DNA of 64,000 nucleotides from Chryseobacterium candidae (GCF_004916905.1 NZ_SDLV01000023.1:100613-164612); one strand, 5' to 3'. Positions 18,315 to 27,512 are shown, numbered from the stretch's first letter. Program-made: numbers and translations. The notes: generated by a model not told the origin, from the sequence alone.

Positions 18315-18902
18315 TTAGTGAAAAAATTGGTAATGTCCCTCATTTGCCCATTTCAACATTGGACGATCTCCGGAAGTATCACCAAATGCAATAATTTTAT
18401 CATATCTGGAATCATTAATTTCTTCTTTGATTCTTACGAGCTTTTCATTTCCATTGCAGTTTTTTCCTACAAAATTTCCGGTGAAAACCCCGTTCTTGAA
18501 CTCTGCCCGCGTAGACACAAGCTCCATTTTAAGTTCTTCCGCGAAAGGTTTCACCCAGATATCTAGTGAAGCGGTTACCAATAAACTCTGTGTATTATTC
18601 CTATCGATATTTTTTATAAAGTCTAACGCATTTTCCCTCACTATTTTAGGATAATGCTGCTCAAAAAACTGTTTAGACTTCTGTTCTATTTTCTCCTGGG
18701 TCTGTCCCCTTAAAATAGAACCGATAAAGCTTTTTTTCACTTTTTCCGTTTCGGCCAGTTTCAGCTTCAGCAGGATAAAAAGAGGCACATGTCTTAAAAA
18801 TTGTATACGGTATTTTGTAGAATCGTAAAATTTAAGATACATAAACATGGTATCCTTATATGTCAGGGTTCCGTCAAAATCAAAACAATACAATTTTTTC
18901 AT
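18315..18902 (-). CDS. HAD-superfamily phosphatase (HAD-IB)
   Basis: A 195-residue HAD hydrolase. Motif I is FDFDGTLT (nucleophile Asp8, Asp10), motif II Thr/Ser lies in LLVTASLD, and motif III/IV is KIIAFGDTSGDRPML. The helical cap between motifs I and II is of HAD-IB size, as in phosphoserine phosphatase-like enzymes. It is the last gene of a block with UbiA-, DprE1- and DprE2-like genes, 5 bp after the SDR gene. In the decaprenyl-phosphoribose pathway a 5-phosphate must be removed after prenyl transfer, so this enzyme is a fair candidate for that step. The substrate is inferred from context alone. Confidence 0.8.
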   Translation of the reverse strand: MKKLYCFDFDGTLTYKDTMFMYLKFYDSTKYRIQFLRHVPLFILLKLKLAETEKVKKSFIGSILRGQTQEKIEQKSKQFFEQHYPKIVRENALDFIKNIDRNNTQSLLVTASLDIWVKPFAEELKMELVSTRAEFKNGVFTGNFVGKNCNGNEKLVRIKEEINDSRYDKIIAFGDTSGDRPMLKWANEGHYQFFH

Positions 18903-18907
18903 TTTTT

Positions 18908-19633
18908 TTAAAGCTTTAATTTTTTAAATATAAATTCAGGGATATTCCTGATAATCATCATGATAATACTCCAAACCGGCAAAACATATGCCACATCCTT
19001 CTGCTTTTTAAAGGCTTTATAAATACAGGAAGCTGCCTGTTTTGGAGTTGCTGTCAGTTTCGGATTTAAAGACAGGCCTTCTGTCATCTTAGTTGCCATA
19101 AACCCAGGCTTTATTGTAAGAACATGTACTTTCTTATCAAAAAGATAGTTCCTCAAACCGCTCAGGTAAGCCGTAAAAGCGGCTTTTGCACTTCCATAGA
19201 TAAAATTACTCTGTCTCCCTCTGTCTCCTGCCACTGATGAAAGCCCGATAATCGTTCCGGATCTTCTGCTTTCAAACTTATGGGCAAAATAATTCATCAC
19301 AGGAACCAGTTTTGAATAATTAATCTCAATGATACGTTCTGTATTTTTGTTATCATATAATCCTTCTTCGGTTCCTTCTCCCAAATATCCTACGGCACAA
19401 AATAATACATTTGAATTGATATTATCAAATCTATTATAATCAATTTCTTTTGTCAGATCCAGTTCTACAACTTCCGCCTGCTGCAGAAACTTAACATCAA
19501 TATGCCTTGCAAAACGCTCTGTAGTTTCTTTATTTGAGGTAAAAAGATAGATTTTTTCAAACTTTTCTCCTTCCTGAAGTGCTTTTTCCACAAAAGCCTG
19601 TGCCACTTCAGATGTACTTCCCAGAACTATCAT
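18908..19633 (-). CDS. SDR oxidoreductase, DprE2-like
   Basis: A 241-residue classical short-chain dehydrogenase with an N-terminal dinucleotide site (LGSTSEVAQAF), LFCAVGYLG in place of the NNAG motif, and the catalytic LSSVAGDRGR (Ser about 132), Tyr146 and Lys150 (YGSAK). The sequence and its position after a DprE1-like oxidase match DprE2, which reduces the 2-keto intermediate to decaprenylphosphoryl-arabinose. It overlaps the oxidase stop codon by one base. Standing alone it would be called only SDR; the DprE2 call depends on the partner gene. Confidence 0.75.
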   Translation of the reverse strand: MIVLGSTSEVAQAFVEKALQEGEKFEKIYLFTSNKETTERFARHIDVKFLQQAEVVELDLTKEIDYNRFDNINSNVLFCAVGYLGEGTEEGLYDNKNTERIIEINYSKLVPVMNYFAHKFESRRSGTIIGLSSVAGDRGRQSNFIYGSAKAAFTAYLSGLRNYLFDKKVHVLTIKPGFMATKMTEGLSLNPKLTATPKQAASCIYKAFKKQKDVAYVLPVWSIIMMIIRNIPEFIFKKLKL

Positions 19634-20952
19634 TATGAATTGTTATTTATGATTCTTTTGTGCTGTAAAGACACAAATTTAGGATTTTGAATATTTTTCA
19701 GGTAACTGGTCAATGATGATCTGCTCATACTGTCTTTGGTAAGATAAATTCTCCCTCCAAACTCCTGAACAATAGCATCAAGCTGATCTACCAGTTTTTT
19801 CAGTTTTGAATTAACTTTAAAATCCAGAGCCAATGTATACCCTTCAACAGGGAATGAATTGTAAGCCTGAGGATTGTTTTTTCCAAAAAGTTTTAAAACA
19901 GCCAGGAATGATCCGTTTCCGCTATTCGCTATCGTTTCAAGGATTTTTCTCATTCCTTCTTTTCCTGTTTCTTTAGGAATCACCATTTGGTACTGTATAA
20001 ATCCTGATTTGCCATAGATTTTATTCCAGTCATTAACAGCATCCAAAGGATAGAAAAACGTCTCATAATCGATAAAATTCTTAACTTCCTTCTTAGACTG
20101 TTTCTTATAGTATAACCAATTAAATATTTTTACGGTAAGGGCATTCAGTACAAATCCCGGAAAATAAAACGGAACTGTAGGAGAAAATTTCTTCTTCAAT
20201 CTCAAAGGTGTTTTGGAAAAACTCTGGGGAAGTTCATGCTGGAAAGCATGTTCTCCTCTCATCAGAATACTTCTTCCGATATTTTTTCCTTTCTGAAGAC
20301 AATCAATCCAGGCAACCGTGTAGGTCCAGCTTTCGCTTTCATCAAACAGTTTAAAGATCTCATCCAGATTATCCGCTTTGATGCTTTCCTGGCGAATGTA
20401 TGCAGATTCTATATTTTTAAGTTTAAATTTTGCGGTAAGAATAATTCCTGTAAGTCCCATTCCTCCAATGGTAGCCCAGAACTTTTCCACATTCTCTTCT
20501 CTGGAACAGGTAATAATTTCACCTTTCTCAGTCATTAGCTTAAACTCAATCACATATTCTGAAAAACATCCTTCTGCATGATGGTTTTTTCCATGAACAT
20601 CGGAAGCGATAGCACCTCCTACTGATACAAATTTTGTCCCGGGAGTAACGTATAGAAAGTATCCCTGTGGAACTGCTATTTCCAGTACATCTGAAAGCAG
20701 CACTCCGGATTCACATTCTATGATGCCGTTCAAACGGTCAAAATTGATAAATTTATTTAATTTTTTAGTTGAAAATATAGATTCTCCCAACGAAGCATCT
20801 CCGTAGCATCTTCCATTTCCCCTTGCAATAACTTCGTTGTGATTGAGTACAAATTCTTTTATTTTTCTGAAACTGTCCTCAGATCTCATTTCCTTCTCTA
20901 CTATTGGGAAATTCCCCCAGTTTGTAACTTTCTGTGTGAAATTCGGTTTCAT
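19633..20952 (-). CDS. FAD-binding oxidoreductase, DprE1-like
   Basis: A 439-residue flavoprotein with an N-terminal FAD-binding PCMH-type domain and a C-terminal ALO-like domain. Key stretches are GNGRCYGDASLG (about 46-57), TPGTKFVSVGGAIASDVHGK with the following NHH (HGKNHH at about 120-125), FWATIGGMGLTGIILTA and the C-terminal GGRIYLTKDSMSR with its lysine. All line up with mycobacterial DprE1, which oxidises decaprenylphosphoryl-ribose at C2. The UbiA stop and this start overlap by 4 bases (ATGA). A related FAD oxidase with another polyprenyl-sugar substrate cannot be excluded. Confidence 0.83.
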   Translation of the reverse strand: MKPNFTQKVTNWGNFPIVEKEMRSEDSFRKIKEFVLNHNEVIARGNGRCYGDASLGESIFSTKKLNKFINFDRLNGIIECESGVLLSDVLEIAVPQGYFLYVTPGTKFVSVGGAIASDVHGKNHHAEGCFSEYVIEFKLMTEKGEIITCSREENVEKFWATIGGMGLTGIILTAKFKLKNIESAYIRQESIKADNLDEIFKLFDESESWTYTVAWIDCLQKGKNIGRSILMRGEHAFQHELPQSFSKTPLRLKKKFSPTVPFYFPGFVLNALTVKIFNWLYYKKQSKKEVKNFIDYETFFYPLDAVNDWNKIYGKSGFIQYQMVIPKETGKEGMRKILETIANSGNGSFLAVLKLFGKNNPQAYNSFPVEGYTLALDFKVNSKLKKLVDQLDAIVQEFGGRIYLTKDSMSRSSLTSYLKNIQNPKFVSLQHKRIINNNS

Positions 20953-21836
20953 TTCTTAAAATAAATTTGAATTAAAAATGCAACTACCCAAAGCAATAAG
21001 GTAACCTGTATATAACGGTCTCTGTAAACAATTTTTGTTGGAGATTCCGTTCTGTTGTAAACAAGGGTCTGCTGAAGATATCTTAACAACGCAAATACAA
21101 CAAAAATTACGGTATAAAAAACTCTTTCGTGAAATCTTTCCTGAACTTCCGGAGAAAGGGTAAACATGAGATAGCAGACAATAGCCAGTGTAATAGAAAT
21201 GGACAAAGCAATATCAGCAAACTGAACGTTATATCCATCCAGCGCTTTTCTTGTTTTTCCTGAAACCTGTGCATTGATAAGTTCGCCTCTTCTTTTTCCT
21301 ATAGCCAGTACCAAAGCCAATACAAATGTAAGCAGGATCGCCCACTGTGAGATACTTATTCCTGTAATATAACCTCCGGCCAATACACGCAGAACAAATC
21401 CTATGGCAATAATAAAGATATCAATGATAGGAACATGCTTCAGCCTGAAAGTATAGGCAAGATTCATCACCACATAAAAAACTATGATGATGGCAAATTT
21501 CCAAAGTAATTCATGGAAATAAATTTTTGTAAAGAATACAAGAGCAATATCTACCACAATAAGACCGATAAGAATTCCTACGGCTTTTGATTTTGAAATA
21601 GCACCACTGGCCAAAGGTCTTCTCCTTTTCTCTGGGTGTTTTCGGTCTGCTTCAATATCGTTATAATCATTCAGTATATAGACCACACTTGCTGCAAGTG
21701 AAAATATAACGAATGCAAAAATGCTCTTGAGAAGCAGATCTATATTGGTAATATTACCTGAAAAGAAAAGAGGGACAAATACAAAAAGGTTTTTCACCCA
21801 TTGCTCCACACGGAGCAGCTTTAAATATTTCTTCAT
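20949..21836 (-). CDS. UbiA-family prenyltransferase, decaprenyl-phosphate phosphoribosyltransferase-like
   Basis: A 295-residue polytopic UbiA protein with eight to nine membrane helices. The first Asp-rich motif is YILNDYNDIEADRKHPEKR, followed by RPLASG, which is the form seen in the UbiA (Rv3806c) branch that couples PRPP to decaprenyl phosphate. The second acidic site is in TFRLKHVPIIDIFIIAIGFV. The gene leads a block with DprE1-, DprE2- and HAD-like genes, consistent with making a polyprenyl-phospho-pentose. Other UbiA roles, such as menaquinone synthesis, are possible but fit the neighbours less well. Confidence 0.82.
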   Translation of the reverse strand: MKKYLKLLRVEQWVKNLFVFVPLFFSGNITNIDLLLKSIFAFVIFSLAASVVYILNDYNDIEADRKHPEKRRRPLASGAISKSKAVGILIGLIVVDIALVFFTKIYFHELLWKFAIIIVFYVVMNLAYTFRLKHVPIIDIFIIAIGFVLRVLAGGYITGISISQWAILLTFVLALVLAIGKRRGELINAQVSGKTRKALDGYNVQFADIALSISITLAIVCYLMFTLSPEVQERFHERVFYTVIFVVFALLRYLQQTLVYNRTESPTKIVYRDRYIQVTLLLWVVAFLIQIYFKK

Positions 21837-21853
21837 TTATGTTATTCCAAATA

Positions 21854-21861
21854 CAAAAATA
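21854..21861 (-). promoter_or_regulatory. possible -7 box of the UbiA operon
   Basis: TATTTTTG on the minus strand lies 18 bases before the UbiA start and fits TAnnTTTG. No TTTG at the expected upstream distance is visible, so support is partial. Confidence 0.4.
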
Positions 21862-21891
21862 ATAAATTCAAAATTTCTAGCATAAAAATAC

Positions 21892-21913
21892 AAAAAAAAC
21901 CGCCGGGGCGGTC
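21892..21913 (-). terminator. intrinsic terminator of the OmpA-like gene
   Basis: On the minus strand GACCGCC and GGCGGT form a GC-rich hairpin followed by eight T, 30 bases after the OmpA-like stop codon. Confidence 0.8.
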
Positions 21914-21943
21914 TTTTACGAAAATATTTATATATTAAATTAA

Positions 21944-22633
21944 CTATTGGCCTTGTTTGGCATCGTTAATCATCTTTTCATTGGCAGTAATAGCAAACTC
22001 TACTCTTCTGTTTTTAGCTCTTCCTTCATCGGTATCGTTGCTAGCTACAGGCATAGCTTCACCTTCACCTTTTGTAAACATTCTGGCTGATGCAATTCCT
22101 TTTCCTACCAGGTATGACTTCACAGCGTCTGCTCTTCTTTGAGAAAGCTTAAGGTTGTAAGCATCTGCACCCTTGCTGTCTGTGTAACCATAGATATTAA
22201 TATTCGTATCTGGATTATTAACCAGTACTTCAGCTAATTTGTCAAGGTTTGTTTGTGCAACAGAAGTAAGGTTTGAAGAGTCGAAAGCAAAGTTTACAAT
22301 ACTTTCATTCATGGTTACCTTAATACCGTCTCCTACTCTTTCTACCTGAGCTCCCGGCAAAGTTTCTTTAATATCTTTTGCCTGCTTATCCATTTTGTTA
22401 CCAATAACGTTACCTGCAACACCACCTATAATACCTCCCAATATAGCTCCGATAGCTCCGTTTCCTCCTTTCCCTACATTGTTACCAAGGATACCCCCAA
22501 TTACGGCTCCCGAAGCAACCCCTACTGCTGTACCTTTTTGTTGGTGATTTGAATTCTGAACCGCTTCACAGCTTGTCAATAATAATGCTGATGATAAGAA
22601 AAGGGCTCCTACGTATGTTTTTGTAAATTTCAT
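21944..22633 (-). CDS. OmpA-family lipoprotein with glycine zipper
   Basis: A 229-residue envelope protein. The lipobox LLLTSC has Cys22. It is followed by a Gly-rich zipper region (about 35-75, with GGILGNNVGKGG and GGIIGGVAGNVIG) and a C-terminal OmpA peptidoglycan-binding domain (NFAFDSSNLTS, IYGYTDSKG, LSQRRADAVKSYL, NRRVEFAI). The layout equals YiaD/Pal-like proteins that anchor the outer membrane to peptidoglycan. It lies 26 bp after the lipocalin gene and ends in a clear terminator, so the two probably form a two-gene unit. Confidence 0.93.
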   Translation of the reverse strand: MKFTKTYVGALFLSSALLLTSCEAVQNSNHQQKGTAVGVASGAVIGGILGNNVGKGGNGAIGAILGGIIGGVAGNVIGNKMDKQAKDIKETLPGAQVERVGDGIKVTMNESIVNFAFDSSNLTSVAQTNLDKLAEVLVNNPDTNINIYGYTDSKGADAYNLKLSQRRADAVKSYLVGKGIASARMFTKGEGEAMPVASNDTDEGRAKNRRVEFAITANEKMINDAKQGQ

Positions 22634-22659
22634 TTTTTTTGATCTTTTATGTTGATAAA

Positions 22660-23151
22660 TTATTTCATTCCTGTTCTCTGGAAGTTGTAAACTACTTTTA
22701 CATTACCTCCTTCAAAAGGAACATCTTGCTCAAGTGAAAACTGATCTGTAGTCTGATTGATCATTGTAAGGCTGTAACCTGCTGTATTTTGTTTAGCTTT
22801 TGTGCCTGAAGCAATTTTTTTAAACATAAACGTATTACCGCCTTTTACTTCAAATTTGATGGGCTGTGTAATTGCCGGGCAATCTCCACCCCCGTTTAAA
22901 GTATAAGCTCCTGTCCAGTTATTGGGAATCAATCTCCAGTGGCTTCCTACGAAACACTGTGCGTCTGCACCTTCGTCAAAAGGCTTAATTTTATAACCTT
23001 TATCATAATCTATGCTTACAATCTGCCAGTCTCCTTTCATTTTCAGGAAGTCGGCTCTTTGATTTTGAGATGTAGCTGCTTTGTTAACAGAGGAACACGA
23101 AACTGCAAAAAGTGATGTTCCCAACATCCCTGCAAGTAGTAACTTTTTCAT
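22660..23151 (-). CDS. lipocalin-like lipoprotein
   Basis: A 163-residue predicted lipoprotein with the lipobox FAVSC (Cys19). The mature part begins with the lipocalin-like signature FLKMKGDWQIVSIDYDKGYK, with its GxW, and continues with the alternating strands expected of a small beta-barrel (HWRLIPNNWTGAYTL, NTFMFKKI, FSLEQDVPFEGGNVKVVY). In Bacteroidota such proteins are common in the envelope and mostly uncharacterised. It stands upstream of the OmpA-like gene in the same direction. The ligand is unknown. Confidence 0.78.
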   Translation of the reverse strand: MKKLLLAGMLGTSLFAVSCSSVNKAATSQNQRADFLKMKGDWQIVSIDYDKGYKIKPFDEGADAQCFVGSHWRLIPNNWTGAYTLNGGGDCPAITQPIKFEVKGGNTFMFKKIASGTKAKQNTAGYSLTMINQTTDQFSLEQDVPFEGGNVKVVYNFQRTGMK

Positions 23152-23211
23152 TTTGTTGTTTATTATTTTGTTACTATAAAGTTACAAAAAACCGTGCCAA
23201 AATTTAAAATA

Positions 23212-23243
23212 AAAAATAAAAAGTCCGAAAAAATCCGGACTCT
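23212..23243 (-). terminator. intrinsic terminator of the subtilase gene
   Basis: AGTCCG and CGGACT form a 6-bp stem on the minus strand with an AT loop, followed by a T-rich run, 35 bases after the subtilase stop codon. Confidence 0.7.
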
Positions 23244-23275
23244 TTATGGTTTCTCCTTAAATACAGTGAGATAAA

Positions 23276-24958
23276 TTATTTTTTAACAGCCTTTTTTACG
23301 GATTTCGAAGGCTTGGCAGTGCCTGAAGGTTTACCTTTATAGAAATTGGTATAGGCATATTCTGCGGCCTTTTTCAGGTCAATAACTCCACCAGCCTGAG
23401 ATTGGTCTCCAAATCCATTTGCTGTACTTGGATTGCTGCTTTTCACAAGAGCTTCAATGATCTGATAAGGTTTAAGATCCGGCATATAAGCCAGTAAAAC
23501 AGCCGCTCCTCCGGCTACCACAGGGGAAGCCATAGAAGTACCCTGAAGGTATTTATATTCATTTTTAGGAACGGTAGAATAGATTTCCTCTCCCGGAGCA
23601 AAAACGTTGACCATTTTTTTATTGTAATTAGAAAAATCTGCTCTCAGGGCATTATTTTTATTGGTACTTGCTCCTACTACAAGAACGTTGCTTACAAATG
23701 GCTTTTCGTCTGTAATGTCTTTAAAGTTGGTAGGATATGCCAGATGTTCTGCTACATCTTCATTTTCGTTACCAGCAGCCTTCACTAAAAGGACACCTCT
23801 ATCTTCAGCATATTTGAAAGCATCCCAAACAACATTTTTACCGGGAGAAACCGGTTTTCCAAAGCTCATGTTTAATACTTTCGCTCCGTTATCTACTGCA
23901 TATCTGATGGCATTGGCAACATCTTTATCTCTTTCATCTCCATTCGGGACTGTTCTTACAGACATGATTTTAGCCACTTTGGAAGCGACTCCGTACTGAA
24001 CTTCTTTTCCTTGAGGAAGTCCGGCAATAATACCTGCCACGTGAGTTCCATGTTCTGCGTCCGGTCCTTCATAATGATTATTTCCATAGATTTTTTCAGA
24101 ATAATCATCATAGTTATCCCCTACAATCTCTTTTCTTGGATCATATGAAAGGTCATATTGTTTTGCTGCAGGAGCAAAGTGATCGATTGCTTCTTTCATT
24201 TCCTCCTTCATCTTCTTTTCAAACTCTGCTGCTGATTTTCCTTTGAATTCTGGGCTTTGTGAAATCTGGCCTAAAAATTCCATCGCAATGGCATCTCTCT
24301 GATCTGTAGGAGCTTTGATCCCAGCAATCGTTTCTGCAGTTACAGGCTTACCTCCCAGCAGTTTTACCATATTAGGAATCAGTTCGTTAAGCATAGAATA
24401 GGTTCTGAAGTTCTGCTGAGCCTCGATACTCTTTTTATTGAACATATCTTTGGCTTTCATGTACATCTCAAACTCATCCTTCATCTTAGCCTGATTGGCT
24501 TTATTTTTTGTGGAATCATCTCCTTCGAAAACAGGTTTATATTTGGCAACTACTCTTGTCACCTCCATGTTATCGATATCAATATCACCGTTTTTTCCTC
24601 CTATAAAGTTCCATCCGTGTACATCATCAATATATCCGTTTCCATCGTCATCTTTTCCGTTTCCGGGAACTTCGTTCGGATTTGACCATAGATTCTTTAC
24701 CAGTCCCGGATGATCTACCTGTACTCCGCTGTCTAACACACCCACCACTACGGTTTTAGGCTTCAGCCCTTTAGATTCCAGGTATTTATAAGCATTTGCA
24801 GTATTTACCCCATATACTTTTGAAGTTGCAAAATCTTTATGATACCATGTCATAAGATCTTTATCTTCTTTGGGATCAATACTTTTAGCTTTAGATTCCT
24901 GTGCAAAAGAGAAGCTAAAACCTGCCAAAAAAACGGCAGCTAATAATACCTTTTTCAT
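23276..24958 (-). CDS. secreted S8 family serine protease (subtilase)
   Basis: A 560-residue exported protease. A signal peptide of about 19 residues ends in SFAQ. The catalytic triad is Asp76 (GVLDSGVQVDHPG), His303 (EHGTHVAGI) and Ser475 (GTSMASPV), with the oxyanion Asn in KAAGNENED near 397. About 225 residues separate Asp and His, far more than in subtilisin; the insert (about 130-290) is charged, Lys/Glu-rich and helical in character, as in some Bacteroidota S8 proteases. The C-terminus ends in a Lys-rich tail without a T9SS CTD-type domain, so periplasmic or outer-surface action is likely. It is a single gene with its own terminator. Confidence 0.93.
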   Translation of the reverse strand: MKKVLLAAVFLAGFSFSFAQESKAKSIDPKEDKDLMTWYHKDFATSKVYGVNTANAYKYLESKGLKPKTVVVGVLDSGVQVDHPGLVKNLWSNPNEVPGNGKDDDGNGYIDDVHGWNFIGGKNGDIDIDNMEVTRVVAKYKPVFEGDDSTKNKANQAKMKDEFEMYMKAKDMFNKKSIEAQQNFRTYSMLNELIPNMVKLLGGKPVTAETIAGIKAPTDQRDAIAMEFLGQISQSPEFKGKSAAEFEKKMKEEMKEAIDHFAPAAKQYDLSYDPRKEIVGDNYDDYSEKIYGNNHYEGPDAEHGTHVAGIIAGLPQGKEVQYGVASKVAKIMSVRTVPNGDERDKDVANAIRYAVDNGAKVLNMSFGKPVSPGKNVVWDAFKYAEDRGVLLVKAAGNENEDVAEHLAYPTNFKDITDEKPFVSNVLVVGASTNKNNALRADFSNYNKKMVNVFAPGEEIYSTVPKNEYKYLQGTSMASPVVAGGAAVLLAYMPDLKPYQIIEALVKSSNPSTANGFGDQSQAGGVIDLKKAAEYAYTNFYKGKPSGTAKPSKSVKKAVKK

Positions 24959-25051
24959 ATGTTGATATTTAATTTTTTAAAGACTTATGCATATTCCCAT
25001 CGCCACCTGCATCTGTTTTATAGTGAAAATGCCATCAAAGGCGATGGTATG

Positions 25052-25675
25052 CTAATCTAATTGTTTTATATTTTTTATATACACTAATGATTCCGGCCCT
25101 TTATTACAGATAAGGTCAAGAACCGAAAGATCTTCCAAAAATCCTAATTTATCAGAAAATGTCTGGTAATATTCTTCCATCTGAAATTCTGAAGGAAGTT
25201 TTGCTGAAAACTTTTCTCTGAAATTGATACTGTCAGGATTTTTGATATATTCTTCATTCAAAGAGTGTGCCTTTTCTGTTTTCAGTATCTGTTGGATTAC
25301 TTCTATTCCTTTAAGGTTAAAATCAAGAAGAAACTTTTCTTTAAGGTCAAATATTTTTCTGAACTTGTCTTCGTAATACTCAAAATAAGGAGAGCTTTGA
25401 TATGCGGTCTTAATGGATTTCCAATGAAGCGTTCTCCAGTCTTCACGGTAAGAGATTTCAATATCTTTAAATTCTCTTTTTCCGTTATGGTTGATAGGAA
25501 TTATTAATGACAATTTTCCGTTGGCACCATAAATATTGGCTCTGTTTCTATAGGTTTGCTTCGGGAAGTTTTCAAACTGTTCAAATACAATTTTATTCTC
25601 AGGATTCAAAAACACTGAGAACCATGAGATTGGGGGCATATAAAATGCCGGCAATAATACATTCGTCATATTCAT
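25052..25675 (-). CDS. WbqC family protein
   Basis: A 207-residue protein of the WbqC-like family. It begins NVLLPAFYMPPISWFSVFL, followed by FENFPKQTYRNRANIYGANG, LIIPINHNGKRE and YFEYYEDKFRKIF, which are the family's conserved patches, with no signal peptide. Members are often near polysaccharide genes but have no settled function. It is the last gene downstream of lepB (59 bp), in the conserved flavobacterial run parA-parB-DUF5683-dapB-lepB-wbqC. A start two codons later (25669) is possible. The 93-bp gap to the protease contains an 8-bp inverted repeat (24997-25004 and 25040-25047). Confidence 0.85.
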   Translation of the reverse strand: MNMTNVLLPAFYMPPISWFSVFLNPENKIVFEQFENFPKQTYRNRANIYGANGKLSLIIPINHNGKREFKDIEISYREDWRTLHWKSIKTAYQSSPYFEYYEDKFRKIFDLKEKFLLDFNLKGIEVIQQILKTEKAHSLNEEYIKNPDSINFREKFSAKLPSEFQMEEYYQTFSDKLGFLEDLSVLDLICNKGPESLVYIKNIKQLD

Positions 25676-25734
25676 AATGCAAAAATGAAGTATTTTTTCA
25701 AATACTTCATTCTATTTTAAGTTTAATTTTTCTA

Positions 25735-27381
25735 TTAGTCGTCTTCAGTTTTTTTCTTTCTGAATAATTTCATGAAATAATCCCATCCGAAGAATAAGAT
25801 CAGAATCATCGCTGCAACCCACCAGTAAGAAGTTTTATTGGCTTCACCTGTGTTGGTGGCTTTGAACATTCTTTCCCAACGGATTTTGAATGGAGCCTGG
25901 TAAGTGGAACTGCTGTCAGAGAATGCACCCTGAAGACTCATCCATGTAAACATTGGTTTTCCAACAATATTTTCTTCCGGAACGAAGCCAAAGAATCTTG
26001 CATCCAATGAAGCATCTCTGTTGTCCCCTATCATCATATAATAATCCTGCTGAATGGTATACTGATTCGCTTCTTTACCATTAATGAAGATCTTTCCGTT
26101 CTTTTTCTCTAAGCTGTTGTGTTCATATTCAGAAATGATCCACTGGTACATTGGCAGTGTTTCCTGATTGATCGCTACTACATCTCCTTTTTTAGGAATT
26201 CTAACCGGTCCGTACCAATCCTGATTCCATGGTTTGTTGATTGGGAAAATAGATTGAGTAGTATCGATTTTAGTTTTAGCTTCGTCTCTGTAATATACTG
26301 CAGCTTCTCCTTTTGGTGAAACCTCTTCCTTCATATCAATAACGTGAGGAAGTTCTTTAATTTCTTTAGCCGTTTTATCCGTTAAGCCCTGGAATCCATA
26401 AAGGAAACCTCCGTTATTCTGCTGTACTTCCTGAACCGGTAAGAATCCATAAGCTTTATATAAAGTAGGGATATCCAATTGGGCGTCCGTCGTTACAAGG
26501 TATCTGTGCTGTACTTCCTGATCTCCTAAAACAGTCTCCGGCTTTCCGTTGACGAAAAGTCTTCCGGCTCTCATTTCAAAAGTATCTCCTGCTGTAGCCA
26601 CACATCTTTTTACGTAAGGATCTTTTCTGTCAATTGCTGTATGTACTGAATCCTGAGGATAGTTGAAAACCACCACATCATTTCTCTGCGGCTTATTGAA
26701 TTGTAATATTCTTGTATAAGGAAGCTTTACTGCGTCTACATAAGACTTCGGATCATCTTTCGGATTCCCTTTCTGTCCTGTATCCATAATGGTTCCCTGA
26801 AGGAAAGGTATTGCTACCGGACGCATTGGAAGTCTGTAACCGTAGCTCCATTTGTTTACGAAAAGGAAGTCACCTACCAATAATGTTCTTTCCATGGATC
26901 CTGTAGGAATCCCGAAAGGTTGTGTTACAAAAACGTGGATAATGGTTGCGAAAACTACCGCAAAGGTAATGGAACCGATGAATGTATCATTCTTCTTATC
27001 ATTTTTTTCTTCGTCTGTAAGAAACAGATCGTTTGCATTTTCATCTTCTAACTCTACGTCTTTAGAATAGTTGATGACCGCCATATAAATAAATGGCAGG
27101 ATCACGGTAAGAATCTGATCTTTGAAAAGTGTTTTTCCAAACTTTTTCACCAGGTAAAGGTGGAAAACAGACATCATGATTGGCCCTACTATCGGAAGAT
27201 AAGACAGGATTGCCCACCATTTCGGGTGTTTTGTTTCTTTCAGAATAATGAAATAGTTGTAGAAAGGGATAAAAGCAAATAAAGGGCTATAACCCATTTT
27301 CTTGAACAGTTTCCAAGATGAAATGCCCATCAATACGGATAGTATGAGGACATATACTGTATAAGTTAAAAAATAATTCAT
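25735..27381 (-). CDS. lepB: signal peptidase I
   Basis: A 548-residue membrane peptidase removing signal peptides on the periplasmic face. Several N-terminal hydrophobic segments precede the S26 domain. The catalytic serine is Ser162 (FGIPTGSMERTLLVGD) and the general-base lysine is Lys258 (PYVKRCVATAGD); the box E region is IGDNRDASLDARFFG. It is much longer than E. coli LepB (324 residues), with extra N-terminal helices and inserts around 190-230 and 280-440, a form common in Bacteroidota. A C-terminal membrane helix (WWVAAMILILFFGWDYF) is followed by a charged tail. It lies 131 bp after dapB. Confidence 0.95.
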   Translation of the reverse strand: MNYFLTYTVYVLILSVLMGISSWKLFKKMGYSPLFAFIPFYNYFIILKETKHPKWWAILSYLPIVGPIMMSVFHLYLVKKFGKTLFKDQILTVILPFIYMAVINYSKDVELEDENANDLFLTDEEKNDKKNDTFIGSITFAVVFATIIHVFVTQPFGIPTGSMERTLLVGDFLFVNKWSYGYRLPMRPVAIPFLQGTIMDTGQKGNPKDDPKSYVDAVKLPYTRILQFNKPQRNDVVVFNYPQDSVHTAIDRKDPYVKRCVATAGDTFEMRAGRLFVNGKPETVLGDQEVQHRYLVTTDAQLDIPTLYKAYGFLPVQEVQQNNGGFLYGFQGLTDKTAKEIKELPHVIDMKEEVSPKGEAAVYYRDEAKTKIDTTQSIFPINKPWNQDWYGPVRIPKKGDVVAINQETLPMYQWIISEYEHNSLEKKNGKIFINGKEANQYTIQQDYYMMIGDNRDASLDARFFGFVPEENIVGKPMFTWMSLQGAFSDSSSTYQAPFKIRWERMFKATNTGEANKTSYWWVAAMILILFFGWDYFMKLFRKKKTEDD

Positions 27382-27512
27382 AAATTTTTGTGCCTATTCT
27401 TATGATATCAATGATAAAATGATGAGTAATAAATGATAAAAGCAGTCCGCTGTTTACAATTCACTATTCATCATCTTCTTTATTTGTCGCAATTTACAGA
27501 ATTTGTTACAAA

